Assembly (NCBI GenBank): GCA_905182895.1
Contig: CAJJDD010000024.1
Coordinates: forward strand, 1-47,218
Reading direction: 5' to 3'
Source: Flavobacteriales bacterium UBA4466
GTDB lineage: Bacteria > Bacteroidota > Bacteroidia > Flavobacteriales_D > Sanyastnellaceae
DNA length: 47,218 bases
Part shown: piece after piece, positions 1 through 9,928 of the stretch
How positions within the stretch are numbered: position 1 is the first letter of the stretch
Layout of the letters: the number at the start of each line of letters is the position of its first letter
Program-made: the position numbers and the translations under genes
The notes under the pieces: generated by a model
Told to the model about the DNA's origin: nothing
The model's database searches: none
What the model saw: the letters and a program-made list of their open reading frames with translations, nothing else

Positions 1-1981
1 GAATCAGGCCGTTTTCTTTTAGCCCTAAATCCACAAAAGCACCAAACTTAGTTAGATTAGTAACCTTTCCAGGTAGCTTCATTCCAGTTCTCAAATCCGA
101 AATAGTTTTGATGGCGTCTTCGAATTGCATTGTTTTAGCCGCTCCCCTGATATCTAGGCCTGGCTTTTTAAGTTCATTTACGATGTCAGTAAGTGTAGGC
201 AAGCCTATTTTTTCAGAAACAAACTCTTGCGGTTTTACTGATTTTAATAATTCAGGATCTCCCACAAATTTATCCAAAGCTACATTAAGCTTTTTAGCCA
301 TTTTCTCTACTACGGCATAAGACTCTGGATGCACTCCAGTATTATCTAAGGTGTTTTCTCCATTTTTAATTCTTAGAAATCCAGCAGCCTGCTCATAGGC
401 TTTAGCTCCTAAGCCTTTCACTTTTAAGAGCTCTTTTCTGGATTTAAATCGACCATGGCTATCTCTGTGTGATTTTATACTCCGAGCCAGTTTAGGGCCT
501 ATGCCAGAAACATACTGGAGTAGGTGTTCACTAGCTGTATTGAGGTTGACGCCTACTTTATTTACCGCAAAGCTTACGGTGTTTGTCAAGCTGTCCTTTA
601 GCTTGGTTTGGTCTACATCATGCTGGTATTGCCCTACACCTATACTTTTAGGGTCTATTTTCACGAGCTCAGCCAGCGGGTCTATAAGTCTTCTGCCTAT
701 AGAAATAGCTCCGCGAACGGTTATGTCTAAATCAGGAAATTCATTTCTTCCAGCTTCTGAGGCTGAATAAATAGAGGCTCCAGATTCACTAATTAGATAG
801 ACTTCAATTTTGGTGTCGCTGGGCAATATGGATTTTATAAAAGACTCTGTTTCTCTCCCTGCGGTTCCGTTTCCTATGGCTATGGCTTCTATGTGGTGTT
901 TCTTTATTCTATCTAAAATGTACGATTTGGTGTCAGCAGTTTTATGAGCAGGAGGATGAGGAAACACAGTAGTATGTTCTAGAATGTTGGTGTTTTTATC
1001 TAAGACAGCCACTTTACATCCAGACCTAAATCCTGGGTCTAACGCTATAGTTGGTTTCGGTCCTAAGGGAGAGGCTAGTAATAACTGACTAAGGTTTTTA
1101 GAAAATATAGAAATGGCCTCTGCATCTGCTTTTTCCTTGGCACCTGTTCTGATTTCAGATTCTAAACTAGGAGAGAGGAGTCTCTTTAGTGAATCAACTG
1201 CTGCTAATTTTATCTGTTCAGCTGCTGAACCTTGAGATTTAATAAACATTCGTTCTAGCTTTTGCAACGCGAATTCTGAGTCTATGCTAATCTTAACTTT
1301 TAAGAACCCTTCTTTTTCTGCTCTAGTAATAGCCATGTATCTCATGCCGGGAAGGCGTTTTATGGGTTGGCTGAAATCAAAGAAATCCTTGTATTTTTGA
1401 GCTTCAGCTTCTTTTTTCTTAACTAGTTTAGAAGCTATGATGCCTTGGTTTTCAAAAAGTCTTCTTAACTGGTTTCTGGCATAGGCACTTTCGTTAATCC
1501 ATTCTGCTATGATATCTCGGGCACCTGTTAGGGCATCTTCAGCGGTGAGGCCATTCTTAGCGTATCGTACAGATTGGTTGGCTATATCATTTTGACGTTG
1601 CGCCATAATGATTTTAGCCAGTGGCTCTAAGCCTAGGGAAATGGCTTTAGAGGCTCGCGTTACTCGCTTTGGTTTATAGGGAAGGTAAAGGTCTTCCAAT
1701 TCCTTAGAGTCGAAGCATGCGTTGATTTTTTGGAGCAGAGATGGTTCAGAGATTTGAAGTTCTTTCAGCCTATCTAAAATGGTTTCTTTTCTTTTCAGTA
1801 CTTCTTTTAGGCGTTTATTTTCATTGTCTATTTTCTCTATTTCTACTTCATTTAGTGTTCCAGTAGCTTCTTTTCTATATCTCGCTATAAAGGGGATAGT
1901 AGCACCATCATCTAATAGTTTGACGACAGCTTTTACTGAATTTTCATTGATTTTAAGCGTAGATGAAATGAGTTTTATCAC
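1..1981 (-). CDS. tex: Tex-family RNA-binding transcription accessory protein (3' end cut by the window edge)
   Basis: About 660 codons are open in one frame without a break. The N-terminal helical domain carries the family signature DDGATIPFIARYRKEATG, followed by LEDLYLPYKPKR near residue 95. The YqgF/RNase H-like domain shows ALDPGFRSGCKVAVLD near residue 315, the helix-hairpin-helix region contains QYQHDVDQ, and the S1 RNA-binding domain is just starting (TKFGAFVDLGLKENG) when the window ends. Family members are about 750-800 residues, so roughly 100 are missing. Tex is a cytoplasmic nucleic-acid-binding protein linked to transcription and RNA turnover. No ATG lies in frame near the 5' end. 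I chose the GTG at 1981-1979 because it places the first conserved residues at the usual distance; a stop lies in frame about 50 bases upstream. An imperfect palindrome (2015-2028) lies just upstream. Confidence 0.95.
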   Translation of the reverse strand, partial: MIKLISSTLKINENSVKAVVKLLDDGATIPFIARYRKEATGTLNEVEIEKIDNENKRLKEVLKRKETILDRLKELQISEPSLLQKINACFDSKELEDLYLPYKPKRVTRASKAISLGLEPLAKIIMAQRQNDIANQSVRYAKNGLTAEDALTGARDIIAEWINESAYARNQLRRLFENQGIIASKLVKKKEAEAQKYKDFFDFSQPIKRLPGMRYMAITRAEKEGFLKVKISIDSEFALQKLERMFIKSQGSAAEQIKLAAVDSLKRLLSPSLESEIRTGAKEKADAEAISIFSKNLSQLLLASPLGPKPTIALDPGFRSGCKVAVLDKNTNILEHTTVFPHPPAHKTADTKSYILDRIKKHHIEAIAIGNGTAGRETESFIKSILPSDTKIEVYLISESGASIYSASEAGRNEFPDLDITVRGAISIGRRLIDPLAELVKIDPKSIGVGQYQHDVDQTKLKDSLTNTVSFAVNKVGVNLNTASEHLLQYVSGIGPKLARSIKSHRDSHGRFKSRKELLKVKGLGAKAYEQAAGFLRIKNGENTLDNTGVHPESYAVVEKMAKKLNVALDKFVGDPELLKSVKPQEFVSEKIGLPTLTDIVNELKKPGLDIRGAAKTMQFEDAIKTISDLRTGMKLPGKVTNLTKFGAFVDLGLKENGLI

Positions 1982-2220
1982 TGAGATAGTTGTTGAGAAT
2001 GAAAAATTAAAATTAGCATTGCAGCGCTAATGTATTCAAACCAAAACCAAAACTTATTTACAATCTGAAACCACTGAATAAACGATTTGTCATCCAAAAC
2101 ATTTTGCCTTGGAAAGTCTGCCTGTTTGGTCAAGAGACCAGTTGATAAATCCAAAAAGCCCTTAGAGAATATTACGATACCAAATCTTCAATTGTACAGA
2201 TTGGTTAATTAGAAAGGCTA
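1982..2220. other. Intergenic region between tex and the PorP/SprF gene
   Basis: No convincing gene is visible on either strand. The segment must hold the tex promoter and the 3' end of the long leftward operon. An imperfect palindrome AGCATTGCAGCGCT at 2015-2028 is related to a word repeated elsewhere in the window. I do not see a strong hairpin followed by a T-run, so the operon terminator is not identified. Confidence 0.4.
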
Positions 2221-3238
2221 TTATTTTATTTTCCTTAATCGACTTCTCTTCTTATCGAAGTTTCCGAAATAAGCTAGATTAATTTCTGGGCCACCATTTA
2301 GTTTAGAGCTCGTTCTAAGGTTGCTAATATTTACATCGTAGGATATAGAAAGGCGGAATTGTCTTTTGTGTTCATAACCGACCAGTGCTATAACGGCATC
2401 TCTATACCGGTAAAACAATCCAGCGGTAATGGCTGAGCTGGTGCTGAAGTTTGTGTATTTAGAGTCGTAGTTAAATCTATGGCTGGCATCCATCCCTATG
2501 GTTCCAGAGAGCGCAGCTAAACTTTGAACTTGGACTAGAGCATAATATCTATACATCATAAATCCATTGCTCTGTCTGTCCTTGAAAATAGAGTTGAGCT
2601 AAAGTGGGAAGAGCATCTTCACCGTTTTCTAAAACGGTTTGTTTTTGGTAATAATGATGCAGCGCTAATCCTGTTTTCCAGAGGAGTTTTTTTGGTTTTT
2701 TATTTGTTTTACATCCGAAACCTGCGTCTAAATTTTTATTAGATGTGTTATTGAAGTTTTCTAAAGTTGGAAGAGAAGCGTCATAGCCCGCACCATTAAA
2801 CTGAGCATCCCAAGCCAATCCTTCGAAGGAGAAGTTTCGCTGGTTGTACCCTAGCTCTAGTCCGAATGATAAATTCTTGGTTTTATTTAGTCTCAGGTGA
2901 TACGCTCCTAAAGCTCTAAACATAGAAGATTTATAGCCAGAAGACCCAGCCATGTCTGTAACAGCTATTAGTCCAAAACTGGGCTTGTTAACTTTGTTTT
3001 TGTTCTTTGACCCAGGATTCCATTCTGCACAAAATAGATTGGTTATGAATGGTGTAGAGACCGAGTTCCACTGCCTTTTATGTGAAAGTGTGGCTTTTAT
3101 GTCATCTCCATAGCTTCCTGTAGAAGCAGGGTTTAATAAACTTGAGAGATTATGGTATTGGCTAAGAGACACGTCTTGAGCCTTTATTTCAGAATAGAGA
3201 AAAGTTAGCATAAAGGATATAGTGAGAAATGATCTCAT
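2221..3238 (-). CDS. PorP/SprF family outer-membrane protein (one frame break)
   Basis: The N-terminal part (2549-3238) starts with a signal peptide ending EIKAQ and the family hallmark SLSQYHNLSSLLNPASTG. The C-terminal part (2221-2559) has the hallmarks YTNFSTSSAITAGLFYRY and the final strand SISYDVNISNLRTSS. The two lie in different frames joined near 2555 and together give about 335 residues, the normal family length, so I treat them as one gene with an indel. PorP/SprF proteins are beta-barrels of the outer membrane, often encoded directly after a T9SS type B cargo; SprF is needed for secretion of the adhesin SprB in Flavobacterium. Here the ATG overlaps the stop codon of the upstream adhesin (ATGA), which strongly implies they work as a pair. 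This is the last gene of a seven-gene run. Confidence 0.9.
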
Positions 3239-6200
3239 CTGACTAGTGTAATATCTCCAGAACGAACTATTTCATCACCATTATTAACTCTAGCTTTTAA
3301 TTGATAGAAATAAATTCCAGTGGGAGATTTATTTCCTCTTACGTTTCCATCCCACCCATTATCTATAGAGTTAGTAGAAAACACTTTGTCTCCCCACCTG
3401 TTATACAGACTGAAATCTAGCTGTACTATTCCTTCACCTCTAACGAATAGGATGTCATTAGCCCCATCGTTATTGGGAGAGAAAATATCTGGAATAAAGA
3501 GAGACGAAGGGTCGTTTACACAGATCTGAACTGAAGCACTATCTATACATCCACCTTCATTTTCTGCTACTAAAAGCACGTCATAATAACCAGCTGTGGT
3601 ATAATTAACGGCAGGGCTAGAGCCATCATAGATTTCAGTTTCTTCATTTCCGAAGTACCAATTTCCTGAAACTGCATTTTGGCTGATATCTATAAATGAT
3701 ACTGGGAGTTCTTCAAATGGTATGCAATCCAAATTGGGGTTAATCGTAAAATTGGCCACTATAGGAGAGTATGAAGGTATGAGAATTAGATCATCTACTT
3801 CACATTCATTTTCAGGTTCGATGGCTAATATGGTTACTATTTCTCCTGCTAATCCTTCGTAGGAAGAAGTACCTAGCTCATTATTCCAGTATATGTCATA
3901 GTTGTCTGCCGGAGTCACTTCTACAGTAACAGAAGCTCCTTCTTCATTAAAGCATAACAGATCACCAAAGAGGTATGAGAGTTCTAAAGAAGTCGTTAGA
4001 GTGATGAGAATACTGTCAGTCACTGGGTCTGAGCAGCCGTCATTAGCGCTAACATAATAGTATTGACTTTCAGAAGGGGAAACACTATGTTCTGCTATGG
4101 GAATTAAATTATCACTCCACTCTATAGTCACAGTTCCATCAGGAACACCAGACGCACTCATCGCAGTTAATACAGTTCCTCCTCCTACGCATAAAACAGT
4201 GTCGGTTGCGGATAAATTTACTGTTGGAGAAGGATAGATAGTAAAGCTTACAGAGGTGTCACCGCTGCATGAGATGTCGGGAAATGAATAATTGTAGGTG
4301 TAAATCCCTTCTCCTAAAACCGCAGGATTGAATTCTCCATTAATACTTGGGCCTGTGAGTAACCCATCTGGAGGAGAGGTGTCGTAGGGTAGAGATAGGT
4401 CTATGAAACAGTAAGTTTCTTCAATCCCACTAATTACTGCTTGGATGAATTCGTCTGCTGTGATTTCTAGCTCATCAACGCAATTAGTAGGGGTGGAGTA
4501 GGCAATAGTGACTGTTTCTCCTGCGGCTAAAGAAGGGTCGAAAAGCCCTGTGTATTCGTTTATGATTCCCAGCCCAGTCCATGTTCCTCCGTAAGGAAGC
4601 TCTTCTATAATAAAAGGTTCATCTGCGCTGCAAACCGTCATACTATCTATGGCTAATTCACTAGGAAACACTATATATAAGACGGAGTCTAAACATTCAT
4701 TGTTGTCATAATAAACTAGATGTTCTCCGGGTCCTGCGTTAGAAGGGATAAATTCAAAATCGTTATTCTGCATAAAGTTAACGCCAGGTCCTATCCATTG
4801 TCCACCCCATGGAGATCTACCGGTATTTTCATTGTTTAAGAATAATGGCTCATCATTAACACAGAAATAGACAGTGTCTTGTAGAATAGTGGTTTCTCCT
4901 ACGAACATTGAAAGCGTATCGACACATCCATTAGGAGCATAATAAAGTATGTCATACCAGTTGTCTGTAATTACAGAAGAAGGATCAAAAAGACCGGTGT
5001 TGACATCTTGAATACCCATTCCTTCGTATACCCCTCCAGTTGGATTAGGTGAGTCACTTATTAGGAAAGGGGTGGAAAAGGGACAAGTATTAAGATATCG
5101 AACTCCTATTTGAGCCGGTATGATATTTACGATATACTCCATTGAACATCCTATGGCTTGATAAGAAAGGGTAATATCTCCTCCAGCTTCTGTCCATTCG
5201 GGTTCCCAAGTCCCAGCGGAATTATCATCTATTCCTATACCATACCAAATCCCACCTGAGGGCAAAACACTTAAGTATTGAGTGTTTGCGCTTTGGCAGA
5301 GTGGTCCTAAATTTAAGCTAGGAGTAAAATCCTGTACATCTATTATGAGTTCTTCGAAACAGCCGTTTACGGCATAAGAAATACTGTATATTCCTGCATC
5401 TTGAGGTGAAAACACTCCTGTAGGAGATATGTTGTCTCCAGTCCACAGACCTCCAGCTGGCTCGGGAATGAGTAAAGTAGGTGTAGCAAAAGGACAAGAA
5501 GCCGTAATTTCTCCAGCATTTATTTCAGTGAGAGAAACTTGAACCGAATCATAGCAGGTAGAATTATCTATAGAATAAAAAATATAATTTAGTCCGGGCT
5601 CAGCACCATCGGGATCGAAGTTTCCAGAGTCCGAATTATAGATTCCTGGTCCTTCCCATATTCCGATTGGTGGATTGGCAGTGAAAATGAGAGTGGCATC
5701 GCTTTGGCAGAGAATTAAGTCTTCTTGGTCTATTAAAACGCTTTCATGCTCGAAGGTATAGGATTCAACAGTAGAATTTCCAGTTTGTACTTCGATTATA
5801 GTAACAGTATAGGTTAGCGGTCCATTTGGACAAATGAAGTATTGTCTATAACACCATTATCCCATGTATAAGTTGTAGCACCACCTCCATTTAAGGTTAA
5901 ATTATCCCCTTCACACAAAGGAGATATAGGTGTAGAACTAGCTGGTATTTACGTGTCATAAATGAAATTTAGAGGTTGATTAAACAACCAAAGGCTATCA
6001 CAGTTGTCTCTAACGCCTAATTGAAGAGAGAGGTCGAAACTGCAGTTGTAATCAAGAATTTCTGCTAGTGTTAAATCAAAAGTGCTAGCTAGTCCATCAT
6101 CATCACAGTTCGTAGCTATAAAAGAATCTAGTTCAATCGGAGTTTGTCCTTCTAGTATGCTGTTTTCGATGAACACTTCATTACATAAAATAGGGTAGCT

Positions 6201-6686
6201 CAGTTCTATGCTAATCACGTTTATTCCGCAGTCGTCGAGAGCTGGAGAAGAGATTGTAGGAGGGATAGGTTCTATGTAACTGGAGTCCCATAGGATATCA
6301 AAACCACAGTAGGCAACACTAATGTCTGAGGTGAAATGAAAAGTAGCACAGCCACTAAAAGCAATAGTGATCGCTGGTATTTCTATTCCCGTTAATGGCC
6401 CAGAAATGATAGGAGACGATATGTCGGGTCCATCATGAATAGTGAGGAAGTCGAGGTCATTTTCTACGCAAAACTCACCTTGAAAAGTAATTTCAATTGG
6501 AGAGTCGGTGCAGACTGTGAACGTAAAATCTTCATTATTTCCATAAATATCGATTTCTCCACCTGAATCGAATAATCTTCCCTTACATACAGTCACAAGG
6601 GTGTCTGATATGCTAAACTCTGGTAATTGAGCAGTTACATAGGTTCCAGTTAATAGTGCGATAAATAGTACTAGAATATTTTTCAT
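3235..6686 (-). CDS. Giant T9SS type B sorted adhesin with CUB domain and repeats (in-frame stop and frame break)
   Basis: The start at 6686 gives a signal peptide ending TYVTAQ, then a CUB-like domain (about residues 33-135, with DFLTIHDGPD and FHFTSDISVAYCGFDILW). After an in-frame TAA at 5949-5951 the same frame continues (STPISPLCEGDNLTLNGGG), shifts near 5835, and then runs open to the end. The middle holds at least six modules of about 80-85 residues with the pattern GGxWxGxGIxxxxTGxFDP, then an Ig/PKD-like domain. The C-terminus is a classic gliding-motility/T9SS type B domain (DIFSPNNDGANDILFVRG, YNRWGDKVF, GIYFYQL). Total length is about 1,150 residues. It is predicted to be secreted by T9SS to the cell surface and to act as an adhesin; its ligand is unknown. 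The gene overlaps PorP/SprF downstream and starts 5 bases after the preceding lipoprotein. The stop and the shift are probably sequence errors, since flanking parts are well conserved. Confidence 0.88.
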
Positions 6687-6690
6687 TTAA

Positions 6691-7135
6691 CTAAAGGCTG
6701 TCTCTTATGCTGACGGTTGGAGTAGTTATTTGGTTGCTCCAGTTTTGAGCTCTATCTTTGAGCTGGATGGAGAAATGGGTGTTTTCTTCATATCCATTTC
6801 CGAGGAGGAAAAGAGGGTTTAAGTGAATGCTGAAAGTTCCTTCGATTTCTAATTCTTCTGAGTTAGGCGCAAGTGGAGGAACATGGTACCAGTCAAAATC
6901 ATCTAATCGAGAGTCTTTAACCTTTATGGTTAGGTCATCTGCGTCTATAGTTCCTAAATCTCCGTTCACATCGCTGTATGAGATAATTACTTCCACTTAC
7001 CTCAGCAACAACTACTTCAGTAGCAGAAATAGAAATGAATTCTATTTCTGGAAAAGGCGAAGGTTCTTCTTTTTTACAGCTTTGAAAGCTTAAGAATAAA
7101 CCCAGAAAGACAAAGTACTTTGTAAGTTGTTTCAT
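6691..7135 (-). CDS. Small surface-type lipoprotein (one frame break)
   Basis: The N-terminus (from 7135) is a lipoprotein signal peptide, FLGLFLSFQSC, with the lipidated cysteine at residue 20 followed by KKEEP. The frame changes near 6995 and continues as ISYSDVNGDLGTIDADDLTI to the stop at 6691; this resembles the short beta-rich domain of Bacteroidota lipoproteins that follows an acidic D-x-N-G-D loop. The combined product is about 147 residues. It overlaps the upstream gene by 4 bases and ends 4 bases before the adhesin start, so it belongs to the same transcript. The function is unknown. Lysines and glutamates right after the cysteine resemble surface-export signals known from Capnocytophaga lipoproteins, so surface exposure is possible. 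Confidence 0.75.
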
Positions 7136-8085
7136 AAAATCTGTACTACAAATATGGAGGTAATGACGGCACTGCTATTTTCACTTGGAATTTCTATGTC
7201 TAAATCTTGTTCTCCGTCATTCAGAATGTTTCTTAAGTAAATCACATCACCAGAGGAATAGCCGCTTAAGTCAAGTGACGTTTTATGGTAAAATGTAGTG
7301 TTATTTCCAGAGAAATCTAACGCATTTAAAGTAGAAGAATTACTATAAGCCACGGATGTGGCAGTGGTGAGTGCTGAGATAGTAGCCGCAGATTTCAATT
7401 CAGTTACTGGCACATCTAAAGAGGCTAGTTGATCATCTGTTACGAGTACCCAAACATCTATTATTGCTGCATCTACTAGTATAGGAGTCAAGCCTATCTC
7501 ATCGGGGTCGCGTGCGTAGGGTGATGTAGTGTTGTTTTCTGGCAGAATGACTAAGCCATCTATAGAGGGAGGGAGATTGGTATCTCCCTGTCCAGGTAGG
7601 TTTCCATACATATCAGGAGCTCCAGCCGTAATCCAGGATTGGATTAATGAGATGTAAGTACTAGATAAAGTATTCCAATCGCTATTTTGGTCTACTTCAA
7701 GTGGCATTATACCTGAGGTGTTCGGAATGAATTCCGTAAGCCTGGCGTACAAAAAAGATTCATTGTAGTTCCCCGGAGTAACTCTCTTAGAGTAAGAGTT
7801 AGTTTCGTCATTAGATATAACCGGATGGTTTACTAGTGAATTATACGCGCTAGAGATACTTCTGAATTCAGGTTCGAATGTACCATCATGGCATCCAGAA
7901 TTAGCGCAAGTAGGTTTAAAAACGCTTTCATGAAGAAAGGCGAAATTATCTTCGTTGATAGCTCCAAAATCCGGATTGGAATTGTCTGCCCTGTTTATAC
8001 AATCAAATGGATTTTCTGTCTCATTCTTTTTACAAGATGCAGCTGCTATGATCAGAAAGAGAACTATATATAGGAATCTTTTCAT
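7132..8085 (-). CDS. Lipoprotein with a cytochrome-like CxxxxCH motif
   Basis: The ATG at 8085 gives a clean signal peptide (KRFLYIVLFLIIAAASC, cysteine 18, then KKNE), which is why I prefer it to an in-frame start 54 bases upstream inside the neighbouring gene. Near residues 55-67 the sequence VFKPTCANSGCHDG has the layout of a covalent haem site, but with four residues between the cysteines (C60, C65, H66) instead of two. This variant is common in Bacteroidota and Planctomycetota lipoproteins annotated as cytochrome-like; whether haem is attached is not proven. No distal methionine ligand could be assigned with confidence. The length is 317 residues. It starts 4 bases after the DUF1501-like gene and overlaps the next lipoprotein by 4 bases, so it is translated as part of one operon. 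Confidence 0.8.
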   Translation of the reverse strand: MKRFLYIVLFLIIAAASCKKNETENPFDCINRADNSNPDFGAINEDNFAFLHESVFKPTCANSGCHDGTFEPEFRSISSAYNSLVNHPVISNDETNSYSKRVTPGNYNESFLYARLTEFIPNTSGIMPLEVDQNSDWNTLSSTYISLIQSWITAGAPDMYGNLPGQGDTNLPPSIDGLVILPENNTTSPYARDPDEIGLTPILVDAAIIDVWVLVTDDQLASLDVPVTELKSAATISALTTATSVAYSNSSTLNALDFSGNNTTFYHKTSLDLSGYSSGDVIYLRNILNDGEQDLDIEIPSENSSAVITSIFVVQIL

Positions 8086-8089
8086 TTCG

Positions 8090-9421
8090 TTAGAGTCTAT
8101 CGAATAGGGATAAGGTTCCAGGAGCAAGAGTTCCTGCATTCAATACATCACTTTTTACACCTAGAATTTCTGCAGCTGTGAGCATAGAGTCTGAGGTAAA
8201 GCCAATAGGGTTTCCTTCACCGCCTATAGTTAAATTCTGAGGGATACTAGGTCCTGCCATCATGGTAAACACCCTTAGAGCATTTGCATCAGAGTGGTCG
8301 AAAGATCTCCAGTCATTGGCATCTAAAATTCCATTTGGTTCTAGATTTCTGCCGCACTCAGGAGTAGCTATAATAATAGTGTTATCAGCCATTTCAGGAA
8401 TTTCATTCTGTATATAGTCCCATAGGTGACCTACAGCATGATCTGCTCTGTGAAGTGAAGCTGTGTATTCAGTGAAGTTGCTGTGGCAGGCGTCTACATT
8501 GTCTAGATTTACAACTGTCATAGCAGGTTTGAAATGCTTTAAAACTTCGCATGTATAGCCTACGGATTTTAAATCATCACTATCAGAAATAGGAGGGTGG
8601 GCTATTGTACCATTTCCTGTTTTATCATACATCAGTGTCATAAATTCTTTTATCTGCTGTTTTTCATCCTCAGTATTTCCTAAGTTCCCTAAACCACTGG
8701 CGTAATTATCGAAATTATTATCAAGGAAATATTTCATTTGATAAATAGGGTCCAGTTCATTTTCTGGATGATAAACTCGAGCATCACCTAAGAAGTTTTC
8801 ACACGCTCCACCGAAAGTAATGTTAGGGGCAAAGAAGTTAGCTCCGTAACTAGCTCCATATCCCGGGTCTATGCTATAGTTAAGTAAAGGGACACTATTA
8901 TTTATTCCGTTACCTATAAACCAAGTATCAGTAGCAGAGTATCCTCCGTGCCGTCTTAAAAACTCGAAAATTGTAGGATTTACAGGTTTTTGTCTGAGTC
9001 CTTGAGTAATGGCGTTGGAGCCTTGGAGAAGAGAGTTTAATCCTCCGTAATGTCCTCTAGAAAGTGCGGTAACCTCACTAAATAATGTTCCCTGAGATTG
9101 AAGTGAAGAATTTAGGATTTGTGGAATAGGGTCTATTCCGCCTGCTCCAGTTCCGTATACTATTTTTTGGGTAGGCGCTTCACCATCTAGCATGTTATAC
9201 ATGATGTTACCTGGATAGGGTTCGTTTTGACTGTCTTCTACATAGCGTTGCAATACCGATTCTTGTTGTCTCACACCTCCAGCAAACATGACCATTACTA
9301 CGTGAGGAGCTATTTGTGAGCCGGTTTGAGCAAACAATCTGCCTGAAGGAAGAATGTATGGAGCTACTAATGCCGCTCCAGCGGTTAGTCCAGTTTTTCT
9401 TATAAATTCTCTTCTTTTCAT
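8090..9421 (-). CDS. DUF1501-like protein exported by the Tat pathway
   Basis: The N-terminus MKRREFIRKTG carries a twin-arginine motif, followed by a hydrophobic stretch (LTAGAALVAPYILPSG), so the folded protein is probably exported by Tat. The start of the mature part (HVVMVMFAGGVRQQES) and the C-terminal motifs ATPECGRN (near 352) and FDHSDANALRVF (near 375) match the DUF1501 / alkaline-phosphatase-like fold, in which Asp and His residues bind metal. The length of 443 residues is normal for the family. The biochemical role of DUF1501 proteins is not established. In Planctomycetota they are typically encoded beside DUF1549/cytochrome proteins. Here two DUF1549-like lipoproteins lie directly upstream and a CxxxxCH lipoprotein directly downstream, so the same partnership seems to be present. 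Confidence 0.82.
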   Translation of the reverse strand: MKRREFIRKTGLTAGAALVAPYILPSGRLFAQTGSQIAPHVVMVMFAGGVRQQESVLQRYVEDSQNEPYPGNIMYNMLDGEAPTQKIVYGTGAGGIDPIPQILNSSLQSQGTLFSEVTALSRGHYGGLNSLLQGSNAITQGLRQKPVNPTIFEFLRRHGGYSATDTWFIGNGINNSVPLLNYSIDPGYGASYGANFFAPNITFGGACENFLGDARVYHPENELDPIYQMKYFLDNNFDNYASGLGNLGNTEDEKQQIKEFMTLMYDKTGNGTIAHPPISDSDDLKSVGYTCEVLKHFKPAMTVVNLDNVDACHSNFTEYTASLHRADHAVGHLWDYIQNEIPEMADNTIIIATPECGRNLEPNGILDANDWRSFDHSDANALRVFTMMAGPSIPQNLTIGGEGNPIGFTSDSMLTAAEILGVKSDVLNAGTLAPGTLSLFDRL

Positions 9422-9424
9422 GAT

Positions 9425-9928
9425 TTAGTAATAAAGGTATTCGTTAGACAAAGCGAATGAGAAGTAAACCAATTCAGGAGTGATATATGGATTCGTTTCT
9501 ATATAATTAGCGTACCATGTTTCTTCCGAAACAGAAGGGTAACGAACCAGAAAGCGGGTATATGTGTTGGTGATGAAAGTAGGTAAGTCAGCCCGCATCT
9601 CTTCATCGGTCGGCATGACTACACCATCATCATTCATGAAGTTAGAAATGATTACTTCTCTTACTAGTTCTTTATCTCCTATGGAGGCTATGCATTCTCC
9701 TATCTGGAATAATTCATTCGAGCTAAGCGCCGATTGGAACAAGTTAGTATGTAGGATGGATACCCACTGTTCATCAGACTTTACTCTAGTTTTAGCTGCG
9801 CTATTTGGGTAAAGTTCTACGTTATTTAGGATAAAAAGGGGTTCTTCTTTTTTCTTACAACTCATAGAAAGAGCTATAAAAAGAACTATTGCTGCGCTAC
9901 TAATAATCTTAGAAACCTGCATATTCAT
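9425..9928 (-). CDS. Short lipoprotein with DUF1549-like helical segment
   Basis: The signal peptide ends FIALSMSC (cysteine 24) followed by KKKEEP, a typical lipoprotein. The 167-residue product is helical, and its C-terminal half (FITNTYTRFLVRYPSVSEETWYA) has the F-x-R-x-P-x-x-x-E pattern also seen in the gene immediately upstream, suggesting the two are distantly related. No catalytic motif is visible. It overlaps the upstream gene by 20 bases and ends 3 bases before the DUF1501-like start, so co-translation is likely. The function is unknown; a structural partner of the DUF1501-like protein is the simplest inference from context. Confidence 0.72.
   Translation of the reverse strand: MNMQVSKIISSAAIVLFIALSMSCKKKEEPLFILNNVELYPNSAAKTRVKSDEQWVSILHTNLFQSALSSNELFQIGECIASIGDKELVREVIISNFMNDDGVVMPTDEEMRADLPTFITNTYTRFLVRYPSVSEETWYANYIETNPYITPELVYFSFALSNEYLYY

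Noticed and set aside
108-2030. Plus-strand open frames across the tex region
   Set aside because: They lie opposite a continuous, highly conserved tex reading frame and show no protein-like composition.
5949-5951. Recoded stop codon (readthrough or selenocysteine) in the adhesin
   Set aside because: It is TAA, no recoding element is visible, and other genes in the window carry unrelated stops and shifts, so sequence error is simpler.
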